From NCBI RefSeq assembly GCF_905171765.1, contig NC_053392.1:34914956-34978955 (forward strand): a stretch of DNA of 64,000 bases, given 5' to 3'. A program made the translations under genes and the position numbers. Shown here piece by piece: positions 22,310 through 33,790 of the stretch (position 1 is its first letter; the number at the start of each line of letters is the position of its first letter). The DNA is from Bufo bufo. Lineage: Eukaryota; Chordata; Amphibia; Anura; Bufonidae. The notes beneath the pieces were generated by a model. The model was not told the DNA's origin, did no database searches, and worked only from the letters and a program-made list of their open reading frames with translations.

Positions 22310-23950
22310 TTGAGGGGTGTGATATACCTGCTTCCACAAAATATTGATTAAGGGGTTTGATATACCTGCTTCCACAAAATACTGGTTGAGGGGTGTGATA
22401 TACATGCTTCTACAAAATACTGATTAAGGGGCTCTATATTCCTGCTTTCACAAAATACTGTTTGAGGGGTGCGATATACCTGCTTCCACCAAATACTGAT
22501 TGAGGGGTGCAATATACCTGCTTCCACAAAATATTGATTGAGGCCTGCAATACACTGGCTTCCACAAAATACTGATTGAGGGGTGCAATATACCTGCTTC
22601 CACCAAATATTGATTGAGGCCTGCGATGCAACAGCTTCCACAAAATACTGATTGAGGGGTGCAATATACCTGCTTCCACCAAATATTGATTCAGGTGTTC
22701 TATATACCTGTTTCCACAAAATACTGATTGAGGGGTGCGATATACCTGCTTCCACAAAATACTGATTAAGGGGTTTGCTATACCTGCTTCCACAAAATAC
22801 TGATTGAGGGGTGCGATATACCTGCTTCCACATAATATTGATTGAGGCCTGCGATGCAACAGCTTCCACAAAATACTGATTGAGGGGTGCAATATACCTG
22901 CTTCCACCCAATATTGATTCAGGTGTTCTATATACCTGCTTCCACCCAATATTGATTCAGGTGTTCTATATACCTACTTCCACAAAATACTGATTGAGGG
23001 GTGCGATATACCAGCTTCCACCAAATATTGATTGAGGCCTGCGATACACCAGCTTCGGCAAAATACTGATTGAGGGGTTCTATATACCTGCTTCCACCAA
23101 ATATTGATTGAGGCCTGCAATACACCAGCTTCCACAAAATACTGATTCAGGGGTGCGACATACTTGCTTCCACCAAATATTGATTCAGATGCTCTATATA
23201 TCTGTTTCCACAAAATACTGATTGAGGGGTGGGATATACCTGCTTCTACAAAATACTGATTATGGGGTTCTAGACACCTGCTTCCACAAAATACTGATTG
23301 AGGGGTGCGATATACCTGCTTCCACCAAATATTGATTGAGGCCTGCGATACACCAGCTTCCACAAAAAACTGATTAAGGGGTGCGATATACCAGCTTCGA
23401 CCAAATATTGATTGAGGCCTGCGATACACCGGCTTCCACAAAATATTGATTGAGGGGTTCTATATACCTGCTTCCACAAAATACTGATTGAGGGGTGCGA
23501 TATACCTGCTTCCACAAAATACTGATTAAGGGGTTTGATATACCTGCTTCAACAAACTACTGATTGAGGGGTGCGATATACCTATTTCCACCAAATATTG
23601 ATTCAGGTGTTCTATATACCTGTTTCAACAAAATGCAGATTGAAGGGTGCGATATACCTACTTCCACAAAATACTGATTGAGGACTGCGATACACCAGCT
23701 TCCACAAAATACTGATTGAGGGGTGCGATATACCTGCTTCCACCAAATATTGATTGAGGCCTGCGATACACTGGATTCCATAAAATACTGATTGAGGGGT
23801 GCGATATACCTGCTTCCACCAAATATTGATTGATGCCTGCGATACACCAGCTTCCACAAAATACTGATTGAGGGGTGCGATATACCTGCCTCCACCAAAT
23901 ATTGATTCAGGTGTTCTATATACCTGTTTCCACAAAATACTGATTGAGGG
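22310..23950 (-). repeat. 38-bp minisatellite inside the hAT element
   Basis: About 43 copies of a 38-bp unit including TGCGATATACCTGCTTCCAC, then AAAATACTGATTGAGG, with alternating CACAAAATACTG and CACCAAATATTG forms and GGCCTGCGAT versus GGGGTGCGAT forms. This gives a higher-order dimer or trimer pattern. The array continues after the nested MITE at about 24338-24475. The minus-strand frames that read as repeats of a Trp-Lys-Gln-Val-Tyr motif come from the repeat unit and are not supported as genes. Confidence 0.95.
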
Positions 23951-24329
23951 TAGTGATGAGGGGCAATATTCGAAGTCGTGATATTTCGCGAATATTTGGG
24001 CGAATATTTGCCATATATTCGCGAATTCGAGACTTTGTTATCTCCAGTCATTATTTTCTTGATTGCGGAAATCGGCAATTAAAAAATTTGCATTACGAAA
24101 ATTAGCATTATGAAAATTCGCAATCAACACTACTCCTAAAGTCAAAGATATTGCAGCCTTCTCATTGGCCCACAAGCTAGAAGCAGGGAGAGATCATGTG
24201 TACTGATTAAATAAAATCTCGAATATTCGAAATTACGAATATATATCACTATATTCTAAATATTCGCGAATGTCGAAGTGCCGATATTCGCGATATAAAT
24301 TGCAATTCGAATATTCGTGATCAACACTA
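23951..24329. mobile_element. hAT-type MITE nested in the 38-bp array
   Basis: Ends TAGTGATGAG and TGATCAACACTA are near-inverted copies. The interior is full of ATATTCGCGAAT-type palindromes. Flanking 8-mers ATTGAGGG (23943-23950) and ATTTAAGG (24330-24337) agree at 6 of 8 positions, consistent with an old hAT duplication. The 38-bp array resumes after it. Confidence 0.7.
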
Positions 24330-24337
24330 ATTTAAGG

Positions 24338-24475
24338 CTGTGACATACCGGCTTCCACAAAATAGTGATTGAGGGCTGCGACATACCTGCTTCCACAAAG
24401 TACTGTTTAAGGGGTGCGATATACCGGCTTCCACCAAATACTGATTGAGGCCTGCGATATACCTGCTTCCACAAA
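24338..24475 (-). repeat. 38-bp minisatellite, right-hand remainder
   Basis: Three to four further units of the array (CCGGCTTCCACAAAATAG, TGCTTCCACAAAGTACTG and similar) between the nested MITE and the transposase region. Confidence 0.9.
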
Positions 24476-24518
24476 TTCTGCTCTTCTCTAGGGACTTTTG
24501 CACAGGGTCATTTTGAAA

Positions 24519-27500
24519 ATGACAGGCAGAGGAAGAGGCAGGCCGTTCCGCAGGGGTGGTAGGGGTCGGGCAGGTGCACCAGGCCGGAGCCTAAGTGGGA
24601 AGTTGGAGATGGTGTGTGGGATTAGGTCAAAGGACGCACCAGAGTTGGTTGAGTGGCTCACTCAGCATTCAGCTTCTGCACCCTCCTGATCTCTCTGCTG
24701 TGTGCACAGCCAAAGACTCCATGACCACCATAGCCCCTCCACTCGAGTCAGAGGAATTATTTTCCCATCCATTCCCAGACCTTACCGATGCGCAGCCATT
24801 TTCGGATGAGGAAGAGGAGGTAGCAACGGCCGCCACCCAGCAGTCTGATGACAGTACCCAGATCAGTCCAAGTAGGGTGGTCCTCGCTAATGACAGTGGT
24901 GGTGAAGGTGACGATGATGGTGTGTCGATGGATGTCACATGGGTGCCCACAAGAGAGGAAGAGGAGGGGAGTTTAGAGGGAGAGACGGAGCAGCAGATGG
25001 AAAGGAGTAGGAGGAGAAGCAGGCAGAACTTGCAGTGCACAGGAGGCAAAAAGCAGACTGCAAATGTATCTGGAGCGAGCCATCCACCATGCACTGTCAC
25101 ATCTTGCACTCCCAAGACGCCGACACGTGTCAGCTGCTGACAATAGTGTTGCCATCTGCCTCCTGTGCTGTCAACGCATAAGTCGCGGTAAGCCCAACAC
25201 TCACCTAGGGACGACCTCCTTAACAAGGCAACTGGCCTCGCATCACCGAGCCCAGTGGGAGCAACGCCATCAGAACCCACAAAGCCACACTCCCGACGCT
25301 CCACGTCCTGCCTCTTCTCCTTTTCCTCTCTTCTCCTATTTGTCCTCCTCTTCACTTTCCACAGAGCCAAAGTCGCTTTTAACTGGCAGAAGGTAGGCTT
25401 CCGTGGCCCAAATGTTCGAGCGTAAAAAGTTGATGACGCAGGATAACCCTCTTGCCCAACGGCTGACCGCTGGCTTGTCGGAACTGCTAGCCCGCCAACT
25501 ACTGCCATATAAACTGGTGGAGTTGGAGGCCTTTAAAAAATTTGTGGCCATTAGCACACCGCAATGGTCCCCAGAAGGAAATATTTCTCCCAGAAGGGCA
25601 TCCCAGAGCTATATGATCACGTTTAGCGGCATTTGAATATATCTCTGGCACACAGTGTCGGGGGCCAAAATACATCTGACCACAGACACGTGGTTTAGCA
25701 AACACGGGCAGGGAAGTTACATAACTTTTACTGCCCACTGGGTGAACCTTCTGACGACTGTCAAGCATGTAACCCGTGGCTCCCGTGTGGATATGGTCTT
25801 ACCGCCACGGATTGCAAGCAGGCCTGCCTCTTCTCCTCCTCCTATTCCTTCCTCCGTCTCCTCCTTGGCTGACTCCTCCTTTTCCACTGCTACCGCCTGT
25901 TCCCCTGCACCCCCCAAGCTCCCAGAACCAGGTGAGACGTTGCCATGCTGTGCTGCGGCTGTTGTGCCTGGAAGCCAAGAGCCACACCGGTCCTGCACTG
26001 CTTTCAGCTCTGTGGTCACAGGCCGATCACTGGCTAACCCCGCTCAATTTGATAGTTGGTAAAATGGTGCACGACAATGGTGCCAATCTGCTGAGCGTGC
26101 TGAAACAGGGCAACATGACACACGTGCCGTGCATGGAACACGTCCTGAACTTAGTCGTGCAGTGATTCGTTGCCAAATACCCTGGGGTCCAGGACATCTT
26201 GCGGCAGGCTAGGAAAATCTCTGGCCATATTAGAAGATCTTACATGGCCATGGCTCGCCTTTCTGACGTTAAGCGGCGACACCACCTGGCCGTCAGACGT
26301 CTGATTTGTGACAGCCCAACGCGCTGGAACTCCACCTTGTATAGGCTTGATAGGCTGCTCCAGCAGCAACGTGCCATTAACGACTACCTGTACAAACTCT
26401 GTAGCAAGACAGGTTCTGGGGAGCTTGGTTTCTTGTCACTGGCTGCTCTTGCGCGATGCATGAAGACTTCTGCGGCCATTTGATGAGATCATCAAACTGG
26501 TCAGTCACAGCCAGGGCGCCATCAGTGAGATCGTACCTTACGCCTTCTTTCTGGAGCGTGCATTGTTTCGTGTCATTGAGCAAGCCGTCGGGGAGCAGGA
26601 GCAGGAAGATGAGAAAGTCTCAATGCTAAATGAATTCCCAGGGGGGGCTACTCCATCTGAGACAAGTCAGCAGCAGTCTGAAGAGGATTCAGAGGATGGT
26701 GGCTGGGGGGAGGAGGAGCAAGAAGAACAGGCTTTGAGGGAGACTTTTCGGGGATCCCTGGTGTAGTTGGTGGCTAGGGGGAGGAGACCGCTTCCCATCT
26801 AGTGCAAATGGGGGCCTTCATGCTCCAGTGTTTGAAGAGGGACCCTGTATAAAAAGCATAAAGGGCAAGGACCAGTACTGGGTGGCAACGTGCTTAGACC
26901 CCAGGTACAAACACAAAATGGCAGACATGTTACCAGCATCACAGAGGGCTGGCAGAATGCAGCATTTCAAGGCCTTGCTGCGAGAGATTCTGCAGTCTGC
27001 TGTTGCGGGTGTTGGCAGAGGAATTTCCACCCACAGCGACACAAGTGCTGATACCAATCCTTCCGCGCATGCAAGAAGAGGGCGGCTTGAAGATGTGTTG
27101 GTCATTATGGATATGAGATCATTCTTGCAGCCAACCCATCGACAGCCGCCCTCTGTATCCAGCCTCAGGGAACGCCTAGAACAACAGGTGTCCGACTACA
27201 TCGGGTTAACGGCCGATGTGGACGCTCTGAGAAGCAAGGAACCCCTGGACTACTGGTTGTGCAGGCTTGTCCTGTGGCCAGAGCTGGCACAATTTGCCAT
27301 GGAACTCTTGGCTTGCCCCTTATCGAGTGTCCTGTCCGAAAGGACGTTCAGCGCAGCAGGGGGGATCGTGACCGATAAGCGCACTCATCTAGCTCACGGC
27401 AGTGTGGACTACCTCACATTTCTAAAAATGAATGAGGGATCTCGGAGGAATTCAACACCTCATACCAGCCCACACATATCCGCCACCAACCAGAACAAAG

Positions 27501-27535
27501 AATGGTCCTTGCCTTATGTATATACAGCGGCATGA
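24519..27535 (+). pseudogene. hAT transposase pseudogene (BED zinc finger plus hATC domain)
   Basis: The gene begins with an Arg/Gly-rich segment (MTGRGRGRPFRRGGRGRAG) and an acidic linker. A BED-type zinc finger follows near 25145-25250 (CLLCCQR followed by LTRQLASHH). The RNase-H-like core follows in pieces: TTDTWFSKHGQGSYITFTAH near 25685-25745, a D-containing VHDNGANLL segment near 26070, and CDSPTRWNSTLYRL near 26308-26350. The C-terminal hATC dimerisation region near 27200-27430 is well preserved (DYWLCRLVLWPELAQFAMEL, then SERTFSAAGG). It is not functional: the frame changes between about 24600 and 24700, near 25080, between 25780 and 25950 and near 26480-26830, and in-frame stops occur near 25394, 25634, 26163 and 26764. 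A ZBED-like domesticated gene is unlikely given this decay. Confidence 0.88.
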
Positions 27536-27549
27536 AAGGCCTTTTCTGC

Positions 27550-28035
27550 CTTTTCTGTGAATGCCTAATTATTGGGGCCTATACTCCAGTGGCCTACAGT
27601 AAAATTTATATCCAGTGACCACCTAAAGTACCTCCACGAACATAATCACTAGTTTTTTTCTGTCAGGTGAATGCTTAATTTTTGGGGCCTGTACTGGCCT
27701 ACAGTAAAATAGTTATCCACTGACCATCTAATATACCTCCAGCCACATAATCACTTGTTCTTTTCTGTCAGGTGAATGCCTATTGTTTGGGGCCTGAACT
27801 CCACTGGCTTACAGTAAAATTGTTATACACTGATCGTCTAATATACCTCTAACCACATAACCACTTGTTCTTTTTTGTCAGGTGAATGCATCATTTTTGG
27901 GGCCTGTACTCCACTGTCCTGCAGTAAAATTGTTATCCACTGACCATCTAATATACCTCCAGCCACATAATCACTAGTTCTTTTCTGTCAGATGAATAGC
28001 TAATTTTTGGGGCCCATACTCCCGTGGCCTAAAAT
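27550..28035 (+). repeat. Five tandem ~110-bp repeats near the hAT 3' end
   Basis: Copies begin near 27556, 27666, 27773, 27881 and 27990 with a GTGAATGCCTAATTTTTGGG-like start, and share CAGTAAAATTGTTATCCACTG and ACCACATAATCACTTGTTC. They are diverged from one another, so older than the nearby minisatellites. Confidence 0.85.
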
Positions 28036-28350
28036 AAAAAAAATTCTAGGCTCCAGCAGGGCACATTTTTGAGAGTTTCCCTTTAAGACGCATAAAAATG
28101 GTCCCTGATTAAAATACATATTTTTTCTGGGAATTTTTGCCATTGATCCCCCTCTGGTATGTCACTGTCCATGTTGTGGGACTATTTGTGCACTTCTAGT
28201 AAGTATTTGGTGGCTGCAAATATGACCTGAAGGTTTTTCAGGTTCGCCTGCCATTAAAGTTAATGGGGCCCGCTGCGAACGTGTGGTTCGCGAACATTTG
28301 ATCGCGATGCGCATTCGCGAAACGTCCTGGCCGATGTTCATCCATCGCTA

Positions 28351-28566
28351 CTTACCAGTCCTATATGTTTCAGACCACTCCTTACCCAGTTATATATGTG
28401 TTAGACCACTCTTTCCCCAGTCCTAAATGTGTCACACCACTCCTTTCCCAGTCCTCTATGTGTCAGACCCCTCCATCCTCAGTCCTATATGTATCATACC
28501 ACTCCTTCCCCAGTCCTACTGTTGCCAGACCACTCCTTCCCCAGTCCTATATGTGTCAGACCACTC
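28351..28566 (+). repeat. 31-bp pyrimidine-rich minisatellite, part 2
   Basis: About seven units between the hAT element and the solo LTR. The last five bases, CACTC (28562-28566), are the left target duplication of the solo LTR. Confidence 0.95.
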
Positions 28567-29551
28567 TGTCACGGCCATGGTCATGGTTGTGACTCCTGTA
28601 ACCGCATGCAGTTGCCTGCGGTCTTGGTGTTGTTGTCAATCACAGGTGAGGGCTATAGTATGTTGCCTCACCTGTGGTTGCCGCTGGCAACATTGTGTAT
28701 GTGGCAGCAGAGCAGCCTGAGCGGTGCTAGGCAGCTTGCTGCAGTAGGCATGCGGTTGCACCTGGCAACCTCTCTTTATAGGTGTGCCTTTTATCGGTGT
28801 GCACGGGGTGTTTTATGTGTTGTGTGCACTTCCCCTTTAAGTTGTTGTTTTCCCTTCCCTGGTGTTGGAAGGGTTAACTTCCTTCCTAGTGTGTGTGTGT
28901 GCACTGGGTGTGTCTGACTGTGGGTGTGGCTACTTGGCCCTATAAAGGCTCAGTGGAAGGCAGTAGTCAGAGAGGGTGCTTCAGCCATGGTCTGCTGGAG
29001 ACATCCTCCTGCTTATTTACTATCTGCCAGTGAGGGCCACCCTGGTGGTCATAAACGTTATGTCTGGTGTTAGTTTATGGTTTATCTGTTATTGCAGCAT
29101 ATGGTTTACTGGGTTCCCGTGTGATGTCTGTTGTGTGCTGTGTCCTTTATGTTGGTTGTTGATAGCAGCACTTGCACGTGGGTTCCAGGTTGTGTGTCTG
29201 TGGCAGGTAAGTGTGGAACTAGTCTCACTTACCTGTCATTGCCATATGTCTGTTTATGTTCCCCCTTTCTATGTAGCTTGGTCAGTGAGACTCCTGTTCC
29301 TCCGTGTCTAGGAGGAACGGGTCGTCTTACCCTGCTCCTAGTCCAGGGCCACCCTGAGGGCGAGCAGGAATATCAGGTTCCGGAGTATGAGCCCTCCTAC
29401 CTTCAGGGTTGGCTCATACGGATAGGAGACAGGGTCAGAGTTAGGGATGTGTAGGAGGTGACCAGCTCCCTAATTCTCTGTCCTGGCCTTGCAGCGACTC
29501 CATCTGCTGATACCGCACGGCTGAGGGTTTTCCCCATCCTCAGCCGTGACA
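28567..29551 (+). mobile_element. Solo LTR, 985 bp, with 5-bp target duplication
   Basis: Starts TGTCACGGCC and ends GCCGTGACA, the TG...CA form with short inverted ends. It is flanked by CACTC on both sides (28562-28566 and 29552-29556). A TATA box (CCCTATAAAGG) sits near 28938-28948. The surrounding 31-bp minisatellite resumes on the right. There is no internal region, so it arose by LTR-LTR recombination. The likely superfamily is Ty3/Gypsy from the 5-bp duplication and general look; this is inference. Confidence 0.9.
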
Positions 29552-30810
29552 CACTCCTTCCGCAGTCCTATATGTGTCAGACCACTCATTCCCCAGTCCT
29601 ATATGTCAGACCACATTTTACCCAGACCTATATGTGTCAGACCACTCCTTCCTCAGTCCTATATGTGTCAGACCACTGCTTCCCCAGTCCTACTGTGGCC
29701 AGACCACTCCTTCCCCAGACCTATATGTCAGACCACTCCTTCTCCAGTCCTATATGTGGCAGATCACTCCTTCCTAAGTCCTATATGAGTCAGAACACTT
29801 CTTCCCCAGTCCTACTGTGGCCAGACCACTTCTTCCCCAGTCCTACTGTGGCCAGACCACTTCTTCCCCAGTCCTCTGTGTGTTAGACCACTCCTTCCCC
29901 GGTCCTCTATGTGTCAGACCACTCCTTCCCCAGTCCTCTATGCATCAGACCACTCCTTCCCCAGTCCTCTATGTGTCAGACCACTCCTTTCCCAGTCCTA
30001 TATGTGTCAGACCACTCCTGCCACAGCCTATGTGTCAGACCACTCCTGCCACAGCCTATGTGTCAGACCACTCCTGCCACAGCCTATGTGTCTGACCACT
30101 CCTTCCGCAGTCCTATATGTGTCAGACCACTCCTTCCCAAGTCCTACTGTGGCCAGACCACTGCTTCCCCAGTCCTACTGTGGCCAGACCACTCCTTCCC
30201 CAGACCTATATGTCAGACCACTCCTTCTCCAGTCCTATATGTGGCAGATCACTCCTTCCTAAGTCCTATATGAGTCAGAACACTTCTTCCCCAGTCCTAC
30301 TGTGGCCAGACCACTTCTTCCCCAGTCCTACTGTGGCCAGACCACTTCTTCCCCAGTCCTCTGTGTGTTAGACCACTCCTTCCCCGGTCCTCTATGTGTC
30401 AGACCACTCCTTCCCCAGTCCTCTATGCATCAGACCACTCCTTCCCCAGTCCTCTATGTGTCAGACCACTCCTTTCCCAGTCCTATATGTGTCAGACCAC
30501 TCCTGCCACAGCCTATGTGTCAGACCACTCCTGCCACAGCCTATGTGTCAGACCACTCCTGCCACAGCCTATGTGTCTGACCACTCCTTCCGCAGTCCTA
30601 TATGTGTCAGACCACTCCTTCCCAAGTCCTACTGTGGCCAGACCACTCCTTCCCTAGTCCTATTGTGGCCAGGCCACTCCTTCCGCAGTCCTATATGTGT
30701 CAGACCACTCCTTCCGCAGTCGTATATGTGTCAGACCACTCCTTCCCCAGTCCTATATGAGTCAGACCAATCCTTCTCCAGTCCTATACTTACCACACTA
30801 CTCCTTCTCT
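29552..30810 (+). repeat. 31-bp pyrimidine-rich minisatellite, part 3, with a 485-bp internal duplication
   Basis: About 40 units. The stretch from about 29690 to 30170 is repeated almost unchanged from about 30175 to 30650, an offset of 485 bp. Both copies hold the same run of odd variants (TACTGTGGCCAGACC, GGCAGATCACTCC, GAGTCAGAACAC, three CCTGCCACAGCC units). Confidence 0.95.
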
Positions 30811-30872
30811 AGACTGAGTTTAACTTTCCATACTGTATATCAGTGGAGTAGATTCAAATTTTATATATGAAC

Positions 30873-31615
30873 TATAAGGGATAGCTCTCTCTCAGGGGGT
30901 CTCAATCACAGATTTCTCGCAGACAACCGGACTGAAGTCCAAACGATGCTTTATTTTCTAGCACTTTAGCACAATACAGCAACCAAAATAACTCCTGCCC
31001 GTCTAGGCACTACCTAATACATAATTCATTCCCTGACTCGCCTCTAAAGAACACAGTTCACACACATGGTCAGATGTGTCTTTCTCAGCCCAAACAGTAT
31101 AGCAGCCTCCAGGCTGTGACTACTAAAACATCAGTACCTTTGGGGTATTGTGGCCCAGAAGTTCGCTTAACTCTGGCCATGCGACTCTCTCTCCGCAGGC
31201 ATCGCTAGGTTCCCCAAACTCAGGCTTCCTCAGCCTTTCTCTCTCACTCTCAGGCCTCTTCAGCCTTTCCTTCCCCCTGACTAACACACAGAGGGTTGGT
31301 TTTATGCTTCCTTGATTAGAGCAGGCCTCAACTGCGATCACCTCAGGTGAAAGGGAATACCTGTGCCGGAAGGGTGTGGACTGGCAGATCCCACTACCAA
31401 ACCTATCTGCCAATCCAAGTAAAATCCAGCCCAGAAGAAAATGTATACAAAACTGTCTCAGCAAACTGTACTTTGCTGAGACCACTGCAGCTTTCCGGAT
31501 TCCAGTTATCTCGCCCAGGTGCGGTATATGCGTCGGATACACACGCCTTCCCGCGCTGTCCACATTACCACAGAACATATAATATTAGAACCAGTTGTCC
31601 CAGTCCCTGTTAACA
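30873..31615 (-). mobile_element. Probable solo LTR, minus strand
   Basis: On the minus strand the block starts TGTTAACAGGGACTGGGACA, has a CATAAAACC-type TATA region, GAGAGAG-rich leader-like sequence, a polyadenylation signal AATAAAGC (tttatt at about 30950-30955 on the plus strand), and a terminal GACCCCCTGAGAGAGAGC stretch. This order is what an LTR (U3-R-U5) shows. Clean TG...CA ends and a target duplication could not be confirmed, so the boundaries are approximate. Confidence 0.5.
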
Positions 31616-31856
31616 TGCTGGCAGCTATAATAAATGACGCTGGTAACAGTGGTGGTTGATATAAATCTCGTTTTTACAGGCTGCCATAATCACGTAAAAT
31701 ATTCATGCTGGTTGATCAATATTTTACACTTGGCGCTGTAAAAAGGCGAGATGAATTGTTTGGTGTCTTTGTAAGAGTTTGCCAAGTTCCTGAAATTTTT
31801 TGGATAGAGCGGATTGCAACCGTTATCTCCTGTCTCACTAGTAGCTTCAGCAAGAG
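31616..31856. other. No gene seen
   Basis: Short ordinary-composition stretch between the probable LTR and the next minisatellite. No frame or motif is supported. Confidence 0.35.
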
Positions 31857-32285
31857 TCAATAACCCTTCCCTTACTGCCGTCTACAGAAATAACCCTTCC
31901 CCTTCTGTTTTCAGCAGCAATAACCTTTCCAGTACTGCCGTCCACAGTGATAACCCTTCCCGTACTGTTGTTCTTGGCAATAACCCTTCCCGTACTGCTG
32001 TCTGCAGTAAAAACCCTTCCCGTACTGCTGTCTGCGGTAATAACCCTTCCCGTACTGCTGTCTGCGGTAATAACCTTTCCTGTACTGCTGTTCATGGCAA
32101 TAAACCTCCGCATACTGCTGTTTGCGGTAATAGCCCTTCCTGTACTGCTGTCCGCTGTAATAATACTTCCCGCACTGTCTACAGCAATAACCCTTCCCAT
32201 ACTGCTCTCTACAGCAATAACCCTTCCCGTACTGCTGTTCGTGGCAATAACTCTTCCCATACTGTTGTCTGCAGACATAACTCTG
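31857..32285 (+). repeat. 30-bp minisatellite, about 14 copies
   Basis: Units of the form AATAACCCTTCCCGTACTGC followed by TGTCTGCGGT, with many substitutions between copies. Thirty is a multiple of three, so one frame stays open on each strand (decapeptides like NNPSRTAVCG on the plus strand). No start context, domain or conservation supports a gene. Confidence 0.93.
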
Positions 32286-32289
32286 GTAC

Positions 32290-33790
32290 CAGCAACTGCA
32301 AAACTAAACACCTGGCACCAGGAAACGGGACACCTGGCACCAGGGACCGAGAAACTGGACATCTGGCACCAGGGACCGAGAAACTGGAAATCTGGCACCA
32401 GGGTCCAGGAAACTGAACACCTGGCACCAGGGAATGGGAAAATTACCTGGCCCTAGGTGCTGGGAAATTTTGCCACTTTACTTCCCTGACCCCAGGAAAC
32501 TACAGTATATCTCTGCACACCAAGGACTAGGGCACTAATTTACCAGGCATCTGGGAATAAATCACTGAGCACTCAAGACTGATAGCCAAATCACTGGGCG
32601 CCAGGGCATGTACAACTAAATCACTGGGTGCCAGGGACCATAAAACTAAATCACTGGGTACCAGGGACTGTAAAACTAAATCACTGGGTGTCAGGGACTG
32701 TAAAACGAAATCACTGGGTGCCAGGGACTGTAAAACTAAATCACTGGGCTCCTGGGACTGTAAAACTAAATCACTGGGCGCCAGGGACTGTAAAACTAAA
32801 TCACTGGGCGCCAGGGACTGTAAAACTAAGACTGGGCACCAGGGACTGTAAAACTAAGACTGGGCACCAGGGACTGTAAAACTAAATCACTGGGCACCAG
32901 GGACTGTAAAACTAAATCACTGGGCGCCAGGGACTGTAAAACTAAATCACTGGGCACCAGAGACTATAAAACTAAATCACTGGGCTCCTGAGACTGTAAA
33001 ACTAAATCACTGGGCGCCAGGAACTGTAAAACTAAGACTGGGCACCAGGGACTGTAAAACTAAGACTGGGCACCAGGGACTGTAAAACTAAATCACTGGG
33101 CGCCAGGGACTGTAAAACTAAATCACTGGGCACCAGAGACTATAAAACTAAATCACTGGGCTCCTGAGACTGTAAAACTAAATCAATGGGCGCCAGGGAC
33201 TGTAAAACTAAGACTGGGCACCAGGGACTGTAAAACTAAGACTGGGCACCAGGGACTGTAAAACTAAATCACTGGGCGCCAGGGACTGTAAAACTAAATC
33301 ACTGGGCACCAGAGACTATAAAACTAAATCACTGGGCACCAGAGACTATAAAACTAAATCACTGGGCTCCTGAGACTGTAAAACTAAATCACTGGGCGCC
33401 AGGAACTGTAAAACTAAATCACTGGGCGCCAGGGACTGTAAAACTAAATCACTGGGCGCCAGGGACTGTAAAACTAAATTACTGGGCACCAGAGACTGTA
33501 AAACGAAATCACTGGGTGCCAGGGAGTATAAAACTAAATCACTGGGCGCCAAGGACTGTAAAACTAAATCACTGGGCTCCTGAGACTGTAAAACTAAATC
33601 ACTGGGCGCCAGGGACTGTAAAACTAAATCACTGAGCGCCAGAGACTGTAAAACTAAATCACTGGGTGCCAGGGACTGTAAAACTAAATCACTGAGCGCC
33701 AGAGACTGTAAAACTAAATCACTGGGTGCCAGGGACTGTAAAACTAAATCACTGAGCATCAGGGACTGTTAAACGTAATCACTGGGCACC
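32290..33790 (+). repeat. Second 30-bp minisatellite with 24-bp variants, about 41 copies, plus a degenerate left edge
   Basis: From about 32570, copies of AAATCACTGGGCGCCAGGGA followed by CTGTAAAACT are interspersed with shorter AAGACTGGGCACC units. A multi-unit block (CTCCTGAGAC unit, GCGCCAGGAAC unit, two short units, CACCAGAGACTATA unit) recurs, giving a higher-order repeat. The left edge at 32290-32440 has four looser copies of a CTGGCACCAGGGACC-containing unit of about 29-34 bp that look ancestral. Confidence 0.93.

Larger units (their letters stand above)
21771..28350 (+). mobile_element. Decayed autonomous hAT transposon, about 6.6 kb, inserted in the 31-bp minisatellite
   Basis: Tips TAGAGATGG (left) and CCATCGCTA (right) are imperfect inverted repeats. 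Candidate 8-bp target duplications, TTCACCAG at 21763-21770 and CTTACCAG at 28351-28358, match at 6 of 8 positions, and the minisatellite register resumes on the right. Subterminal regions are rich in TTCGCGAA-like palindromes. The element carries a 38-bp minisatellite in its 5' half, a nested MITE, a broken transposase gene with BED finger and hATC domain, and five ~110-bp repeats near its 3' end. Confidence 0.85.

Noticed and set aside
22348..24078. Minus-strand frames of repeated Trp-Lys-Gln-Val-Tyr units
   Set aside because: Translation of the 38-bp minisatellite in successive frames; not a protein family.
25655..27535. A domesticated ZBED-type host gene derived from hAT
   Set aside because: The hATC region is well preserved, but several frame changes and stops, tips of a complete element and candidate target duplications show an ordinary dead transposon.
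31814..32456. Open frames of 170-200 codons with decapeptide repeats
   Set aside because: A 30-bp unit keeps one frame open on each strand. Both strands are open and nothing indicates translation.
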